64,000 nt of DNA from Kordia zhangzhouensis (GCF_001005305.1 NZ_LBMH01000005.1:1-64000); one strand, 5' to 3'; shown: positions 7,728 through 16,314, numbered from the stretch's first letter. The notes: generated by a model from the sequence alone, not told the origin. Numbers and translations: made by a program.

Positions 7728-7817
7728 GAGCTTGTCGTGGTGATTGAGCTTGTCGTGGTGATTGAGCTTGTCGTGGTGATTGAGCTTGTCGTGGTGATTG
7801 AGCTTGTCGAAATCACG
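7728..7817. repeat. Five 18-bp tandem repeats GAGCTTGTCGTGGTGATT
   Basis: Four identical copies (7728-7799) plus a fifth partial copy ending GTCGAAATCAC, which overlaps the 3' end of bshA. No spacers separate the units, so this is not a CRISPR. The last unit shows the link to the TGAGCCTGTCGAAGTG dispersed family. Confidence 0.85.
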
Positions 7818-8940
7818 CCATTTCAAATGCTTTTTGGTAAATAGCCTCATATAACGGTACAATTTTGTTGATGTCAAACTGCAATGCTTGTTGCTGGGCA
7901 GCTGCTTTAAATTTGTGGAGCTCTTTATCGTCTTTTAATATTTTGATTGCATTCCTCGACATGTCTTGCACATCACCTACTTCACTTAAATACCCTGACA
8001 CACCGTGCTTGTTTACTTCAGGAATTCCTCCCGTATTACTAGAAATGACCGGTACTGAAGAAATCATAGCTTCCAAAGCTGCCAATCCGAAACTTTCGGT
8101 TTCCGACGGAAGCAAAAATAGATCTGAAAAGCATAGAATCTTTTCAATTTCGTTGCTGTTTCCAAAAAAGATAACCTTGTTGGCAATGCCTAGTTGCTCA
8201 CACAATAGCTCTGCAGGCTCTTTTTCAGGCCCTTCTCCTACCATCATCAACTTAGCTGGGATTTCTTTTTGAATTTCGTAAAAGATTTTTATAACATCAC
8301 TGATACGCTTTACTTTACGGAAGTTACTGATATGCGTAATGATTTTTTCTTCTTCATGTGCCATCATACTACGTTGGCAATCCGTAAATCCATGATCGTA
8401 TTTCGTTACATCAATAAAGTTGGGAACTACATCAATGTCTCGTTTGATATCAAACAAACGTAAGGTGTCTTGCTTTAAACTTTCAGATACCGACGTCACT
8501 ACATCTGATTTGTTGATACTAAAGGTCACTGCCGGTTTGTAGAACGGATGACTTCCTACAAGCGTAATATCTGTTCCGTGTAATGTGGTAACCATAGGAA
8601 TGGAAATGCCTTCTTCTGCCAACATTTTTTTAGCCATATACCCGGCATAGGCATGCGGAATGGCATAGTGTACATGCAATAAGTCAATTTTGTGAAGCTT
8701 TACCATATCTACCAACTTGCTCGACAATGCCAATTCATATGGTTGGTAATGAAACAATGGATATTCAGGCACATTTACTTCATGAAAGTGAATGTTTTCA
8801 CTTAGCAATGCCAAACGTACAGGTTGTTTGTAGGTGATAAAATGAATTTCATGCCCGCGATTGGCAAGTGCAATTCCAAGTTCGGTAGCTACTACACCAC
8901 TACCGCCAAAAGTAGGATAACAAACGATGGCTATTTTCAA
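7813..8940 (-). CDS. bshA: N-acetyl-alpha-D-glucosaminyl L-malate synthase BshA (bacillithiol biosynthesis)
   Basis: BshA is the GT4-type glycosyltransferase that joins GlcNAc from UDP-GlcNAc to L-malate, the first step of bacillithiol synthesis. The 375-residue protein opens with MKIAIVCYPTFGGSGVVATE, the BshA signature, continues with HVHYAIPHAYA and TTLHGTDITLVG, and carries the GT4 nucleotide-sugar motif ETESFGLAALEAM near residue 285. Length and start are normal. It lies 11 bases downstream of the GH3/serine-hydrolase gene and is probably co-transcribed; bshB and bshC are not in the window. The 18-bp repeat array touches its stop codon. Confidence 0.95.
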   Translation of the reverse strand: MKIAIVCYPTFGGSGVVATELGIALANRGHEIHFITYKQPVRLALLSENIHFHEVNVPEYPLFHYQPYELALSSKLVDMVKLHKIDLLHVHYAIPHAYAGYMAKKMLAEEGISIPMVTTLHGTDITLVGSHPFYKPAVTFSINKSDVVTSVSESLKQDTLRLFDIKRDIDVVPNFIDVTKYDHGFTDCQRSMMAHEEEKIITHISNFRKVKRISDVIKIFYEIQKEIPAKLMMVGEGPEKEPAELLCEQLGIANKVIFFGNSNEIEKILCFSDLFLLPSETESFGLAALEAMISSVPVISSNTGGIPEVNKHGVSGYLSEVGDVQDMSRNAIKILKDDKELHKFKAAAQQQALQFDINKIVPLYEAIYQKAFEMA

Positions 8941-8951
8941 AATGAGTTGGT

Positions 8952-11876
8952 TTAGTCTTCAATAGCTTCATAAATAAGCTGTTGAATTTGAGTTCGTATA
9001 TTTGTTTTGATCAGTTTGCGATTCGTCATAGTTGGAAAGGTTCTATTTGACAGAAATACATACACAATTTCTTCATCTGGATCGGCCCATGTGTAGGTTC
9101 CTGTAAATCCTGAATGCCCAAAGCTGTTCATTGATAAGCAACCACAGGTAGGGCCTGCATCTCCTAATTGCGGTTTGTCAAACCCAACACCACGACGATT
9201 GTCTTGCTCGCAGAAATAACAATTGTTAAACTTTTCTATAGTTTCTGCAAGTAAGTATTGCTTGTCTCCATAGCGCCCTCCTTGCAGGTACATTTGCATC
9301 ATTTTTGCTACATCGTTCGCATTGCTAAAAAGTCCCGCATGTCCTCCTATTCCTCCTTGCATCGCCGCGCCCATGTCATGTACATATCCTTGCAACGTCT
9401 GATTTCGGTAGTAGTCGTCTTTTTCAGAAGGAACTATCATTTTTTTTGAAAATTTTTCCAACGGGTTGTAGGTAGTGCTATGTGCACCTATAGATTGATA
9501 GAAGTATTGCTGTGTAAGTGTGTTTAAGTCTAAGTTATACGTACTTTCTATATAATCTTTTAGTATGTAAAAAGGAAGATCGCTGTAGCGGTATTGATGT
9601 TTTTCTAGCAAATCACTGTCAATAATACGTTGCATGATAGAGTCTTTGTATGCCACATTCATATACAATCTGTCTGCTACCTGAATTGCATATTTTTTTG
9701 ACTTCTTTTTACTGTACCACTCTTTTGCAGGTTTCTTGGTTACACTGTCTAAAGTATTTATATAGAAAGGAATCCAAGGTTTTAAACGCGCATAATGTGA
9801 TAAAATCTCTTTGATGTTCAACGTGTCTTTGTTGGTGTTTTTGAACTTTTCAGAAAGTTGAGCAAGCTCAGAAGTAAGCGATATTTTTTTACTCTCTTCC
9901 AATTTCATGACAATAGGCAATGTTGCCAAGATTTTTGTCATGGAAGCTACATCATATATATCATTGTCTGTTACCTTATGTTTTTTGTCGTATGTATGAT
10001 ACCCAAAATTTTTAGTGTAAATAATTTTTCCTCTGCGAGCTACTAAGAGTTGCACTCCTGGTGCCATTTCTTCAGAAACTACAAGTTGCGCTAATGAATC
10101 AATTTTTTGAAGCTTTATTGAATTGATTCCTACCGTTTCTGGAAGATCGTACCCCAAGCGTGGTAGTGTTTGCGTGGAGATTCCTGTTCCTGCAACAAAG
10201 TCTTCTTTGATGTGGATAGGTAATTTGCCTTTTGCAGGTAACGCTCCAAAGATGATTTGAGCAGAGATTTCTTGTGCTGCAGGACTGTTTTCATAAGAAA
10301 CAAGAATTGTATCTATATTGGTAAAACTTTTTACCTTTTGCAAACTTGCCGGATGTGCAAATACATCCAAAATTACATTATTGGTACGCGCAATTTCTTG
10401 TAACCAAACAATTTCTCGATCTGTAAATTTATAATCGGCAGTTGGAGAAGCTTCTGATTGGTGAAACCCAATAATGACTGTTGTATAAGGAGCTAATTTT
10501 GCAATTAATTGATCGAGATCTTTTTCTTGAATGAACGTTACTGAGGCATAATGACGTAATGTTTGCTCAAATACACTTCCATCTGCATCGCCCATGGCAA
10601 CATAGGCTATTTTTTGCAATTCTAAGTTTTTGATAGGTAGGTGCTCTTCATTTACTTTAATCGCTGTAATAGCTTGCTTGATAGCTTCTCTGTGTGCTAG
10701 TTGTGCTTTGATTGCTCGTGATTGTGAAGCTCGTGGATCTTTGACCGTTGTTTTTGTTTTTTGAGAGTTTACTAGATATTTAACCCCGAGTATTTTTTTA
10801 ACTGATTGTTCCAAGCGTGCTTCAGTAATGCGACCATCTGCAATAGCTTGTTCAAATTTTTCTATTACTACAGGTACATGTGTTGGCAGTAGCAATACAT
10901 CATTGCCTGCTAAGAAAGCCGCCAGTTCTGTATCTCCTATTTGTGCTGTTTGATTGCTGCTCTCTATGTCTAGTCGATCAGAAAAAATTAATCCTTGAAA
11001 GCCTAGTTCTTGTTGAAGTTTTCGGGTAACTATTGCATGTGATAAGGAAGCCGACAGCCCATCTTCTGTTTGAATGTCTGGTATTTGCACATGAGTAGTT
11101 TGCACTGCTTGTATTGCTTGAGTTGCGAGTAATTGTTTTAACGAAGGCAATTGAATACTATCCCATTCGATTGCTGTGAGGTCTGAAACTGGAAATTTGT
11201 CGGTAGTTTCCATTGATACCTTTCCTACCGTTGGAAAGTTTTTGAGTGCTACTATGGTTCCTGTATGTTGTACCCCTTGTAGTAATGCATATGCTTTACG
11301 CTGTACATTGGACATGTTTGCACCAAAAGAACGATTTCCTACGTGACGATTATCTGTGTCGGTATATATAGTTGATAGTGGCATAAAACTTACGTGTACG
11401 CCCAACTGTTTGTAATGTTCACCTATTTGCGTTCCTATTTGTTGTATGATTGTATCATTTTGGACAGCGCCCAACATCATAGGATAGGGATACCTCAAGG
11501 TAGAGTCGAGTTTGGTTCCGTATACTTCTTCCGCATCCATTGAGATAAGCAAAGGAATTTCTGATAATCGCTGAAGTTGATTGGTCAATGTGGCTTGATG
11601 CGTAGGATGTCCGCCCAAAAACGTTACACCTCCTATTTTATACCGCATCACTAATTGCTTGATACGATTGTCATGCGCTAATCCCTTATCGGAATAAGCT
11701 CCCACACTGAATAATTGCCCTATTTTTTCAGACAGCGTCATGTGTGTATATACACTATCAACCCATTTTTGCTGTGCTAAATTTTTAACAGTTGAAAAAT
11801 TAGGCTGCTTTGCACTAATTATGAGAAGAGAAACAGCAACCAGTATGCTTATAAGATATTTATTCATAGGGTACAA
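8952..11876 (-). CDS. Glycoside hydrolase family 3 N-terminal domain fused to a serine beta-lactamase-like domain
   Basis: The 974-residue exported protein (N-terminal hydrophobic segment YLISILVAVSLLIISA) has a GH3/NagZ-like half (about 35-380), a GH3 C-terminal-type domain (to about 570) and a class C beta-lactamase/DD-peptidase-like half (about 590-970). The serine-hydrolase triad looks intact: SMTK (Ser645/Lys648), YSD (Tyr764) and a GHSG motif near 920. In the GH3 half the Asp of FSDRLDI (Asp300) fits the nucleophile, but the KHFPGHG-type acid/base loop reads KNFPTVG, so beta-N-acetylglucosaminidase activity is doubtful. A peptidoglycan-related role in the periplasm is inferred. bshA follows after 11 bases. 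Such fusions are known in Bacteroidota. Confidence 0.9.
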   Translation of the reverse strand: MYPMNKYLISILVAVSLLIISAKQPNFSTVKNLAQQKWVDSVYTHMTLSEKIGQLFSVGAYSDKGLAHDNRIKQLVMRYKIGGVTFLGGHPTHQATLTNQLQRLSEIPLLISMDAEEVYGTKLDSTLRYPYPMMLGAVQNDTIIQQIGTQIGEHYKQLGVHVSFMPLSTIYTDTDNRHVGNRSFGANMSNVQRKAYALLQGVQHTGTIVALKNFPTVGKVSMETTDKFPVSDLTAIEWDSIQLPSLKQLLATQAIQAVQTTHVQIPDIQTEDGLSASLSHAIVTRKLQQELGFQGLIFSDRLDIESSNQTAQIGDTELAAFLAGNDVLLLPTHVPVVIEKFEQAIADGRITEARLEQSVKKILGVKYLVNSQKTKTTVKDPRASQSRAIKAQLAHREAIKQAITAIKVNEEHLPIKNLELQKIAYVAMGDADGSVFEQTLRHYASVTFIQEKDLDQLIAKLAPYTTVIIGFHQSEASPTADYKFTDREIVWLQEIARTNNVILDVFAHPASLQKVKSFTNIDTILVSYENSPAAQEISAQIIFGALPAKGKLPIHIKEDFVAGTGISTQTLPRLGYDLPETVGINSIKLQKIDSLAQLVVSEEMAPGVQLLVARRGKIIYTKNFGYHTYDKKHKVTDNDIYDVASMTKILATLPIVMKLEESKKISLTSELAQLSEKFKNTNKDTLNIKEILSHYARLKPWIPFYINTLDSVTKKPAKEWYSKKKSKKYAIQVADRLYMNVAYKDSIMQRIIDSDLLEKHQYRYSDLPFYILKDYIESTYNLDLNTLTQQYFYQSIGAHSTTYNPLEKFSKKMIVPSEKDDYYRNQTLQGYVHDMGAAMQGGIGGHAGLFSNANDVAKMMQMYLQGGRYGDKQYLLAETIEKFNNCYFCEQDNRRGVGFDKPQLGDAGPTCGCLSMNSFGHSGFTGTYTWADPDEEIVYVFLSNRTFPTMTNRKLIKTNIRTQIQQLIYEAIED

Positions 11877-12248
11877 TCAACTAACATGACGAGAGTGTTA
11901 ATGACAAAAAAGATGCCAATTTTAGCTCGTATTCACAATATAGATTAAATGTACAGACTTTATTGCATACAAAAAAGTCTTGCTAAAAATTAACAAGACT
12001 TTTGCATTTTGTATGCTATTATAGTTTCTTTTTTGGAACAAATTCTTTTTTGATGTAGTAGTGTGTTATTTTTGTCATACATACCCTAATAGCGCGTTAC
12101 TCGCATAAAATTGCAGTGTCATGTTGACAGTTTTTCTGCTCTTGATTTTTTTGAAATCATTTCCTAATTTAGACAGTGGAAAATGGTATGCATTTTGCCA
12201 TTGTACTGTTGCATTTTTATATGGTTTAACTTTTTAATTTTTTGAATT
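11877..12248. other. Gene-free gap upstream of the GH3 gene
   Basis: This 372-base gap separates the leftward GH3 gene from the small rightward ORF at 12249. Besides the hairpin at 11973-12003 I see only AT-rich sequence, including a TTGACA at 12124 that could be part of a promoter for the 56-aa ORF. No coding frame of useful length was found. Confidence 0.5.
11973..12003. terminator. Terminator-like hairpin
   Basis: AAAAGTCTTG (11973-11982) and CAAGACTTTT (11994-12003) are perfect complements around an 11-base loop, flanked by A-runs and T-runs on either side, so it could stop transcription from both directions. It lies upstream of the GH3 start, where it would insulate that gene from leftward read-through or attenuate it. 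Confidence 0.6.
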
Positions 12249-12419
12249 ATGGAGAAACAACCTTTAAGAGTTCAAGTGGTAAAAAAGAGAGGGAAAAGTT
12301 ATCAAATTAAGTTACCTCATTTAGAAATTCCCGTTACTGTAGATAGTGATATCTATCACCGAATGCGCAATGATCCTTATTATCAATTTGGCAACGAACA
12401 ATTAGCCAATTATAACTAG
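12249..12419 (+). CDS. Hypothetical 56-aa protein
   Basis: An ATG at 12249 opens a 56-codon frame ending TAG at 12417. The product begins MEKQPLRVQVVKKRGKSYQI and ends with YHRMRNDPYYQFGNEQLANYN. It is basic in the first half, Tyr/Asn-rich at the end, with no membrane segment and no family I recognise. Codon use is plausible and an A-rich stretch precedes the ATG. The stop codon is inside a strong stem-loop (12413-12492). It could be a real small gene or the coding part of a structured small RNA. Confidence 0.5.
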   Translation: MEKQPLRVQVVKKRGKSYQIKLPHLEIPVTVDSDIYHRMRNDPYYQFGNEQLANYN

Positions 12420-12492
12420 TTATTTTGAGTTTAATATATGTGTATCCTTTTCTTAGCATCTCTATGTAAAAGGGCAAACTCATAATTAGTTA
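12413..12492 (+). ncRNA. Candidate structured RNA element overlapping the 56-aa ORF stop
   Basis: TAACTAGTTAT (12413-12423) pairs with ATAATTAGTTA (12482-12492, one G-U), and GAGTTT (12427-12432) with AAACTC (12476-12481), giving 17 pairs with a three-base bulge. Inside it CCTTTT (12446-12451) pairs with AAAAGG (12468-12473). No U-run follows, so it does not look like a simple terminator. The assignment as RNA is inferred only from the pairing. Confidence 0.4.
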
Positions 12493-12575
12493 TTAAAAAG
12501 CACACAGCAATATAAAAGTGGTTGAGCATACTTTTGTATTTTTTGTGTTGTGTTATCTGCGAGGTCGTTTCATAA

Positions 12576-12612
12576 GAAAGCCTTGCTATTTGAATAGCAA
12601 GGCTTTCACTTT
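12576..12612. terminator. Perfect 15-bp hairpin terminator
   Basis: GAAAGCCTTGCTATT (12576-12590) pairs perfectly with AATAGCAAGGCTTTC (12593-12607) with a nominal two-base loop, followed by ACTTTT. It probably ends the transcript that carries the 56-aa ORF. Confidence 0.65.
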
Positions 12613-12642
12613 TATAAACTATAGTAAAACATATTGAGGCAT

Positions 12643-12675
12643 GTTGTAAAATAGTACTTTTTACAACCGTACTAT
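12643..12675 (+). other. Two mutually exclusive hairpins
   Basis: GTTGTAAAA (12643-12651) pairs with TTTTACAAC (12659-12667), while its loop TAGTAC (12652-12657) can pair with GTACTA (12669-12674). The two stems interleave and cannot form together with such short connecting loops, so they would be alternatives. Confidence 0.35.
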
Positions 12676-12774
12676 ATCCAAGTCAACGTATGGTGTCATG
12701 GACATAGGATTTTGTTGATTTCGTTTTTTATAGTAAATGTATTTTTGTGTTTTATAGACATGTACCAACCTCTA

Positions 12775-12814
12775 CAATTCTACACATTGTTACCTGTAGA
12801 ATTCACTCCTTTTT
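12775..12814 (+). terminator. Weak terminator-like hairpin
   Basis: AATTCTACA (12775-12783) pairs with TGTAGAATT (12794-12802). A T-run follows after six bases. Function uncertain. Confidence 0.35.
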
Positions 12815-12981
12815 TTACCTACATCAATATTGGGTTGTCATTTTTCTTTTTCATAGCTTTTTTTTAGATTGTAAATATAATTACCTTGAATGTCAACACG
12901 TTACGGATTCCCCATAGGAATGGTACGATATTAACAGTTTTTAAGAAAAATGATTGATAAGGAATCATTTTAATGTGGGTA

Positions 12982-13015
12982 TAAAAAAAGAAAGGCAAGC
13001 TATTCGCTTACCTTT
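12982..13015 (-). terminator. Rho-independent terminator of the amidase-to-13037 operon
   Basis: On the minus strand AAAGGTAAGC and GCTTGCCTTT (plus 13006-13015 and 12991-13000) pair with one U-G wobble and are followed by a U-run (A-run 12983-12989). On the plus strand the same pair is a C-A mismatch, so the direction is minus. It lies 21 bases after the stop codon at 13037. Confidence 0.85.
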
Positions 13016-13036
13016 ATACTTTATTTTTTGGTGTTT

Positions 13037-13519
13037 TTATAAGAATCGTCCGTGCCAACTTTCTTTTGCGGGTACTTCCCAATTTTCTAAAAATTCAGCC
13101 TTTGTTGTTACTAAATTGTTGAATACAATTGTATTTCCTGTTACTGCTCTATCCTTAGCCATTTTTCGAAACGCTTTTAAGTCTTTGTAAGCAATGTATT
13201 CTCCCTGTTTGTAGGACACATTCATTTTGTCCATTAAATCCACATTGTATTCTTTTTCTAGTTGTTGAATGAAATGAACAGAAGCATCTATAGAACAACC
13301 TGTTGCCATTTGCTTGGATTGATCTACAGCAATAATGATAAAACGTTTGTATTTGATTTCAAAAGAAGCTTCTAAATCACTTCCGTGAGCCGCCCATTGC
13401 CCAATAAAGTTTGCTAGTTTCGTTTTGATTTCTTGCAACTCTTCATCTGTGAAAGAACGATTTGCTTGATAAATCCAAACGCGAGCTTCGTCCGATAGTT
13501 TGTCAAATGCTACGTACAT
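13037..13519 (-). CDS. Conserved flavobacterial protein of unknown function (160 aa)
   Basis: The product is a small soluble alpha/beta protein starting MYVAFDKLSDEARVWIYQA. Similar proteins in Flavobacteriia are often labelled 'ABC transporter ATPase', but there is no Walker A, Walker B or ABC signature here, so that label is not supported. A conserved-looking MATGCSIDASVHFIQQLE segment lies in the middle. It is the last gene of a leftward operon, six bases after the 209-aa gene, and ends at a good terminator. Function unknown. Confidence 0.8.
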   Translation of the reverse strand: MYVAFDKLSDEARVWIYQANRSFTDEELQEIKTKLANFIGQWAAHGSDLEASFEIKYKRFIIIAVDQSKQMATGCSIDASVHFIQQLEKEYNVDLMDKMNVSYKQGEYIAYKDLKAFRKMAKDRAVTGNTIVFNNLVTTKAEFLENWEVPAKESWHGRFL

Positions 13520-13525
13520 AGATGT

Positions 13526-14155
13526 TTAGTTTTCTACTTCTATTTTTTGTAAAACTCGGTACGTACGGTAATCTTTTAGTTGCGGATCGTACATTTCCCT
13601 ATTAGCATACGAGAGCTTTATTTGTTTCTTTTTAAGTGATTTGATGTCTGAAAGCAATTCTTGCCCTTGAAAGTATTCTAACCACAATAGTTTGTAGCTA
13701 CGTTTGTTTTCATCTTTGAAAGTTACTACATTGAATAGTTCTGCTTGAATATCTGTTATATATCCTGATACAACCGTAACACTTTCGCTTTCTGTAGAAA
13801 GTGTTTCTTCCATATCATCGCCAATGTATTCTTGAGCAATCAACATTAATGTTTCTGGACAAACTTCTAGCATTTTCATCCCTATTTCTTCTCCAAAGGC
13901 TTCCATTGCTTTTTCATCACTAAATGATATATTGTATGTATCTTTTAATATTTCTTGGTGCTTTGCATAGGCTTTGGCTATACATACACCAAGCTGAATT
14001 TCCAATTGGTTTCTACTCATTTTGGAAGTGTCTTGTTCATTGATGCATTTGCACACGTCTTCCGTTACTAATGTGAGTGCTTTATCTTTTTTACTTTGTG
14101 CAAACCCTATGCTTATAACACATAATAGGATGAGCGTACTTATTGTTTTTTTCAT
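13526..14155 (-). CDS. Secreted hypothetical protein (209 aa)
   Basis: A signal peptide is clear (MKKTISTLILLCVISIGFAQ, cleavage after about residue 19). The mature N-terminal half is helical with Cys residues at EDVCKCIN, LGVCIAKA and LEVCPE, a spacing that suggests disulfides in the periplasm. The C-terminal half is beta-rich (about 120-205) and may be an OB-like fold. No known family is recognised with confidence. It is two bases downstream of the Fe-S protein gene and six before the 160-aa gene, in the same operon. Confidence 0.75.
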   Translation of the reverse strand: MKKTISTLILLCVISIGFAQSKKDKALTLVTEDVCKCINEQDTSKMSRNQLEIQLGVCIAKAYAKHQEILKDTYNISFSDEKAMEAFGEEIGMKMLEVCPETLMLIAQEYIGDDMEETLSTESESVTVVSGYITDIQAELFNVVTFKDENKRSYKLLWLEYFQGQELLSDIKSLKKKQIKLSYANREMYDPQLKDYRTYRVLQKIEVEN

Positions 14156-14157
14156 TG

Positions 14158-14937
14158 TTATAGATCTTGTGCGTTAGCAATCAATTCAGCGATGTCTTGT
14201 ACTACGATACTATCTTCCTTTTCTTTGTTCTTGATACCATCTGTCATCATCGTATTACAGAACGGGCAACCTGTTGCAATGATATCTGGTGTTGTTTCCA
14301 ATGCTTGCTCAGTACGTTCAATGTTTACATCTTTGTTTCCTGGCTCAGGTTCTTTAAACATTTGCGCACCACCTGCACCACAACAAAGACCATTTTTTTT
14401 GCATTTGCGCATTTCAACCAATTCTACATCAAGTTTGCGTATCAAATCTCTAGGCGCTTCATACACGTCGTTTGCACGCCCTAAGTAACAAGGATCGTGA
14501 AAAGTGATACGCTTCCCTTTAAAGTTACCACCTTCAATGGTAAGACGTCCTTCGTCTAACAACGATTTTAAGAATTGGGTGTGATGCATCACTTCATAAT
14601 TTCCTCCCAAAGAAGGATATTCATTTTTGATTGTATTGAAGCAGTGCGGACATGCAGTTACTACTTTCTTGATTTCATAGGCATTCATGACTTCGATATT
14701 AGTCACTGCTTGCATTTGAAATAGAAACTCGTTTCCAGAACGTTTGGCAGGATCGCCTGTACAGCTTTCTTCTGCACCTAATACTGCAAATTCTACATTT
14801 GCATTGTTCAATATTTTTACGAAAGCTTTTGTTATTTTTTTGGCTCTGTCGTCAAAACTTCCAGCACAACCTACCCAAAAGAGTACTTCTGGTTGTTTTC
14901 CTTCCGCCATGTATTCTGCCATTGTAGGTACTTTCAT
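14158..14937 (-). CDS. (Fe-S)-binding protein with two cysteine-rich CCG domains (GlpC/LutA/HdrD-like)
   Basis: The 259-residue protein has the two-domain Cys-rich (DUF224/CCG) architecture of heterodisulfide-reductase subunit B, GlpC and LutA: VGCAGSFDDRA and CPHCFNTIKNEYP in the first half, DPCYLGR, KNGLCCGAGGA and TGCPFCNTM in the second. These motifs bind a special [4Fe-4S] cluster and carry electrons or reduce disulfides. Its partner is the membrane ferredoxin-type protein encoded 39 bases upstream. The actual substrate is unknown. It is cytoplasmic with no signal peptide, and full length for the family. Confidence 0.9.
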   Translation of the reverse strand: MKVPTMAEYMAEGKQPEVLFWVGCAGSFDDRAKKITKAFVKILNNANVEFAVLGAEESCTGDPAKRSGNEFLFQMQAVTNIEVMNAYEIKKVVTACPHCFNTIKNEYPSLGGNYEVMHHTQFLKSLLDEGRLTIEGGNFKGKRITFHDPCYLGRANDVYEAPRDLIRKLDVELVEMRKCKKNGLCCGAGGAQMFKEPEPGNKDVNIERTEQALETTPDIIATGCPFCNTMMTDGIKNKEKEDSIVVQDIAELIANAQDL

Positions 14938-14976
14938 CTCTGTATATGTTTTCGTTAAAACGTTAGTTTATTTTGA

Positions 14977-16287
14977 TTAGTTTTCGTCTTTCCAGTTTAA
15001 TCTATCCATTTGATTATACGGCCAAGGCGCTCCATTGTTTTCAATGTTACCCATCATGACATTTAGCTCTGTAGGAGCTGCCGATTGTTCCATAACTAGG
15101 TATTTACGCATTTCCATAATGATGGATAATGGGTCAATGTTTACAGGACACGCTTCCACACAAGCATTACACGAAGTACAAGCCCATAATTCCTCTGGTG
15201 TGATGTAGTCATTAAGTAATGATTTGCCATCGTCAACAAAAGTCCCTTTGTTGGCATCAATGTTTTTCCCTACTTCTTCCAAACGATCACGCGTATCCAT
15301 CATAATTTTACGTGGAGAGAGTTTTTTACCTGTTTGATTGGCAGGACATTCACTTGTACAACGACCGCATTCGGTACAGGTATATGCATTCATTAGCTGA
15401 ACCCAATTCAAATCTTGCACATCTGAAGCTCCAAATTTTTCTGGTTCGCCTTCTTCATCGGCTTCTGCAGGAGCTGCAAATGGGTCAGCATTTGGATCCA
15501 TCATCAACATTACTTCTTTGGTTACATTGGCATCATTTTTAAATTGTCCTTTCGGATTTAAGTTTGCATACCATGTATTTGGAAACGCTAACAGAATGTG
15601 TAAGTGTTTTGAGAAGTATAAATAGTTTAGAAATACTAAGATTCCTGCAATGTGTAACCACCAAGCGACTCTCTCAATGATATGCAAATGTTCTCCAGAA
15701 CCGAAAAGTCCCGCAATGTGTTTACTAATGATGTTTCCTGTTTCCATATCTTGGAATTGTACATCAGTAGCATTCATCACTAAAAATAGTGTCATTAACA
15801 CCACTTCAAAGTACAAAATGATATTTCCGTCACTTTTTGGCCAACCTTTCATTTCAGCACTTAGGAAACGTTTTAATTTGATTACATTTCGTCGCAACCA
15901 AAAAACGATGACAGATACTAATACCAAAATTGCCAGTACTTCAAAGGTTCCTATCAAGAAACCATATATACTGTCTGGTAAGATTTTCGAAAATATTCTG
16001 TGTGTACCAAATAGACCATCAATAATGATTTCTAATACTTCAATATTGATGATGATGAAACCTATGTATACTACAACGTGTAAAAATCCTGCTATGGGAC
16101 GACGCACCATTTTGGACTGTCCTAAGGCAATCATCGCCATATTCTTCCAACGTTCGGACGGATTGTCGGAACGATCTACATCTTTTCCTAATTTGATGTT
16201 TCTGCGAAGTTTTTTTACATTTTTTGCAAAGTAACCAACACCTGCGATGAGCAGAATGGCAAATAAAATATTAGGAATATATTCCAT
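14977..16287 (-). CDS. Membrane-bound (Fe-S) oxidoreductase with two [4Fe-4S] ferredoxin motifs
   Basis: The 436 residues start with about five membrane helices (from residue 5 to about 250), in the style of NarI/DsrM/HdrE cytochrome-like subunits, followed by a soluble ferredoxin domain with TCTECGRCTSECP and ACTSCNACVEACP. His residues in helices (for example in FLHVVVYIGFI and WWLHIAGILVF) could bind haem b. Together with the downstream CCG protein it would pass electrons between the quinone pool and a cytoplasmic partner. This gene pair is common in Bacteroidota, but its exact reaction is not known. Confidence 0.88.
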   Translation of the reverse strand: MEYIPNILFAILLIAGVGYFAKNVKKLRRNIKLGKDVDRSDNPSERWKNMAMIALGQSKMVRRPIAGFLHVVVYIGFIIINIEVLEIIIDGLFGTHRIFSKILPDSIYGFLIGTFEVLAILVLVSVIVFWLRRNVIKLKRFLSAEMKGWPKSDGNIILYFEVVLMTLFLVMNATDVQFQDMETGNIISKHIAGLFGSGEHLHIIERVAWWLHIAGILVFLNYLYFSKHLHILLAFPNTWYANLNPKGQFKNDANVTKEVMLMMDPNADPFAAPAEADEEGEPEKFGASDVQDLNWVQLMNAYTCTECGRCTSECPANQTGKKLSPRKIMMDTRDRLEEVGKNIDANKGTFVDDGKSLLNDYITPEELWACTSCNACVEACPVNIDPLSIIMEMRKYLVMEQSAAPTELNVMMGNIENNGAPWPYNQMDRLNWKDEN

Positions 16288-16314
16288 AAGTAGTGAATCT
16301 TTTTGAGGTTGTGC

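Larger units (their letters stand above)
12420..13036. other. Hairpin-dense intergenic region
   Basis: This 617-base gap has no convincing coding frame but contains several inverted repeats: 12413-12492, 12576-12607, 12643-12675, 12775-12802 and the terminator at 12982-13015. The density is much higher than elsewhere in the window and suggests non-coding transcripts or stacked terminators between the rightward 56-aa ORF and the leftward operon ending at 13037. Confidence 0.5.

Noticed and set aside
7728-7817. CRISPR array
   Set aside because: The 18-bp units are contiguous without spacers and no cas gene is present.
12643-12675. H-type pseudoknot
   Set aside because: The two stems interleave, but the connecting loops are 0-1 base, too short to cross a 9-bp stem; alternative hairpins are more realistic.
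13037-13519. ABC transporter ATPase
   Set aside because: The name is often attached to similar proteins, but Walker A/B and the ABC signature are missing.
15650-16234. 194-codon plus-strand frame opposite the membrane Fe-S protein
   Set aside because: Shadow of the well-supported minus-strand gene with its membrane helices and ferredoxin motifs.
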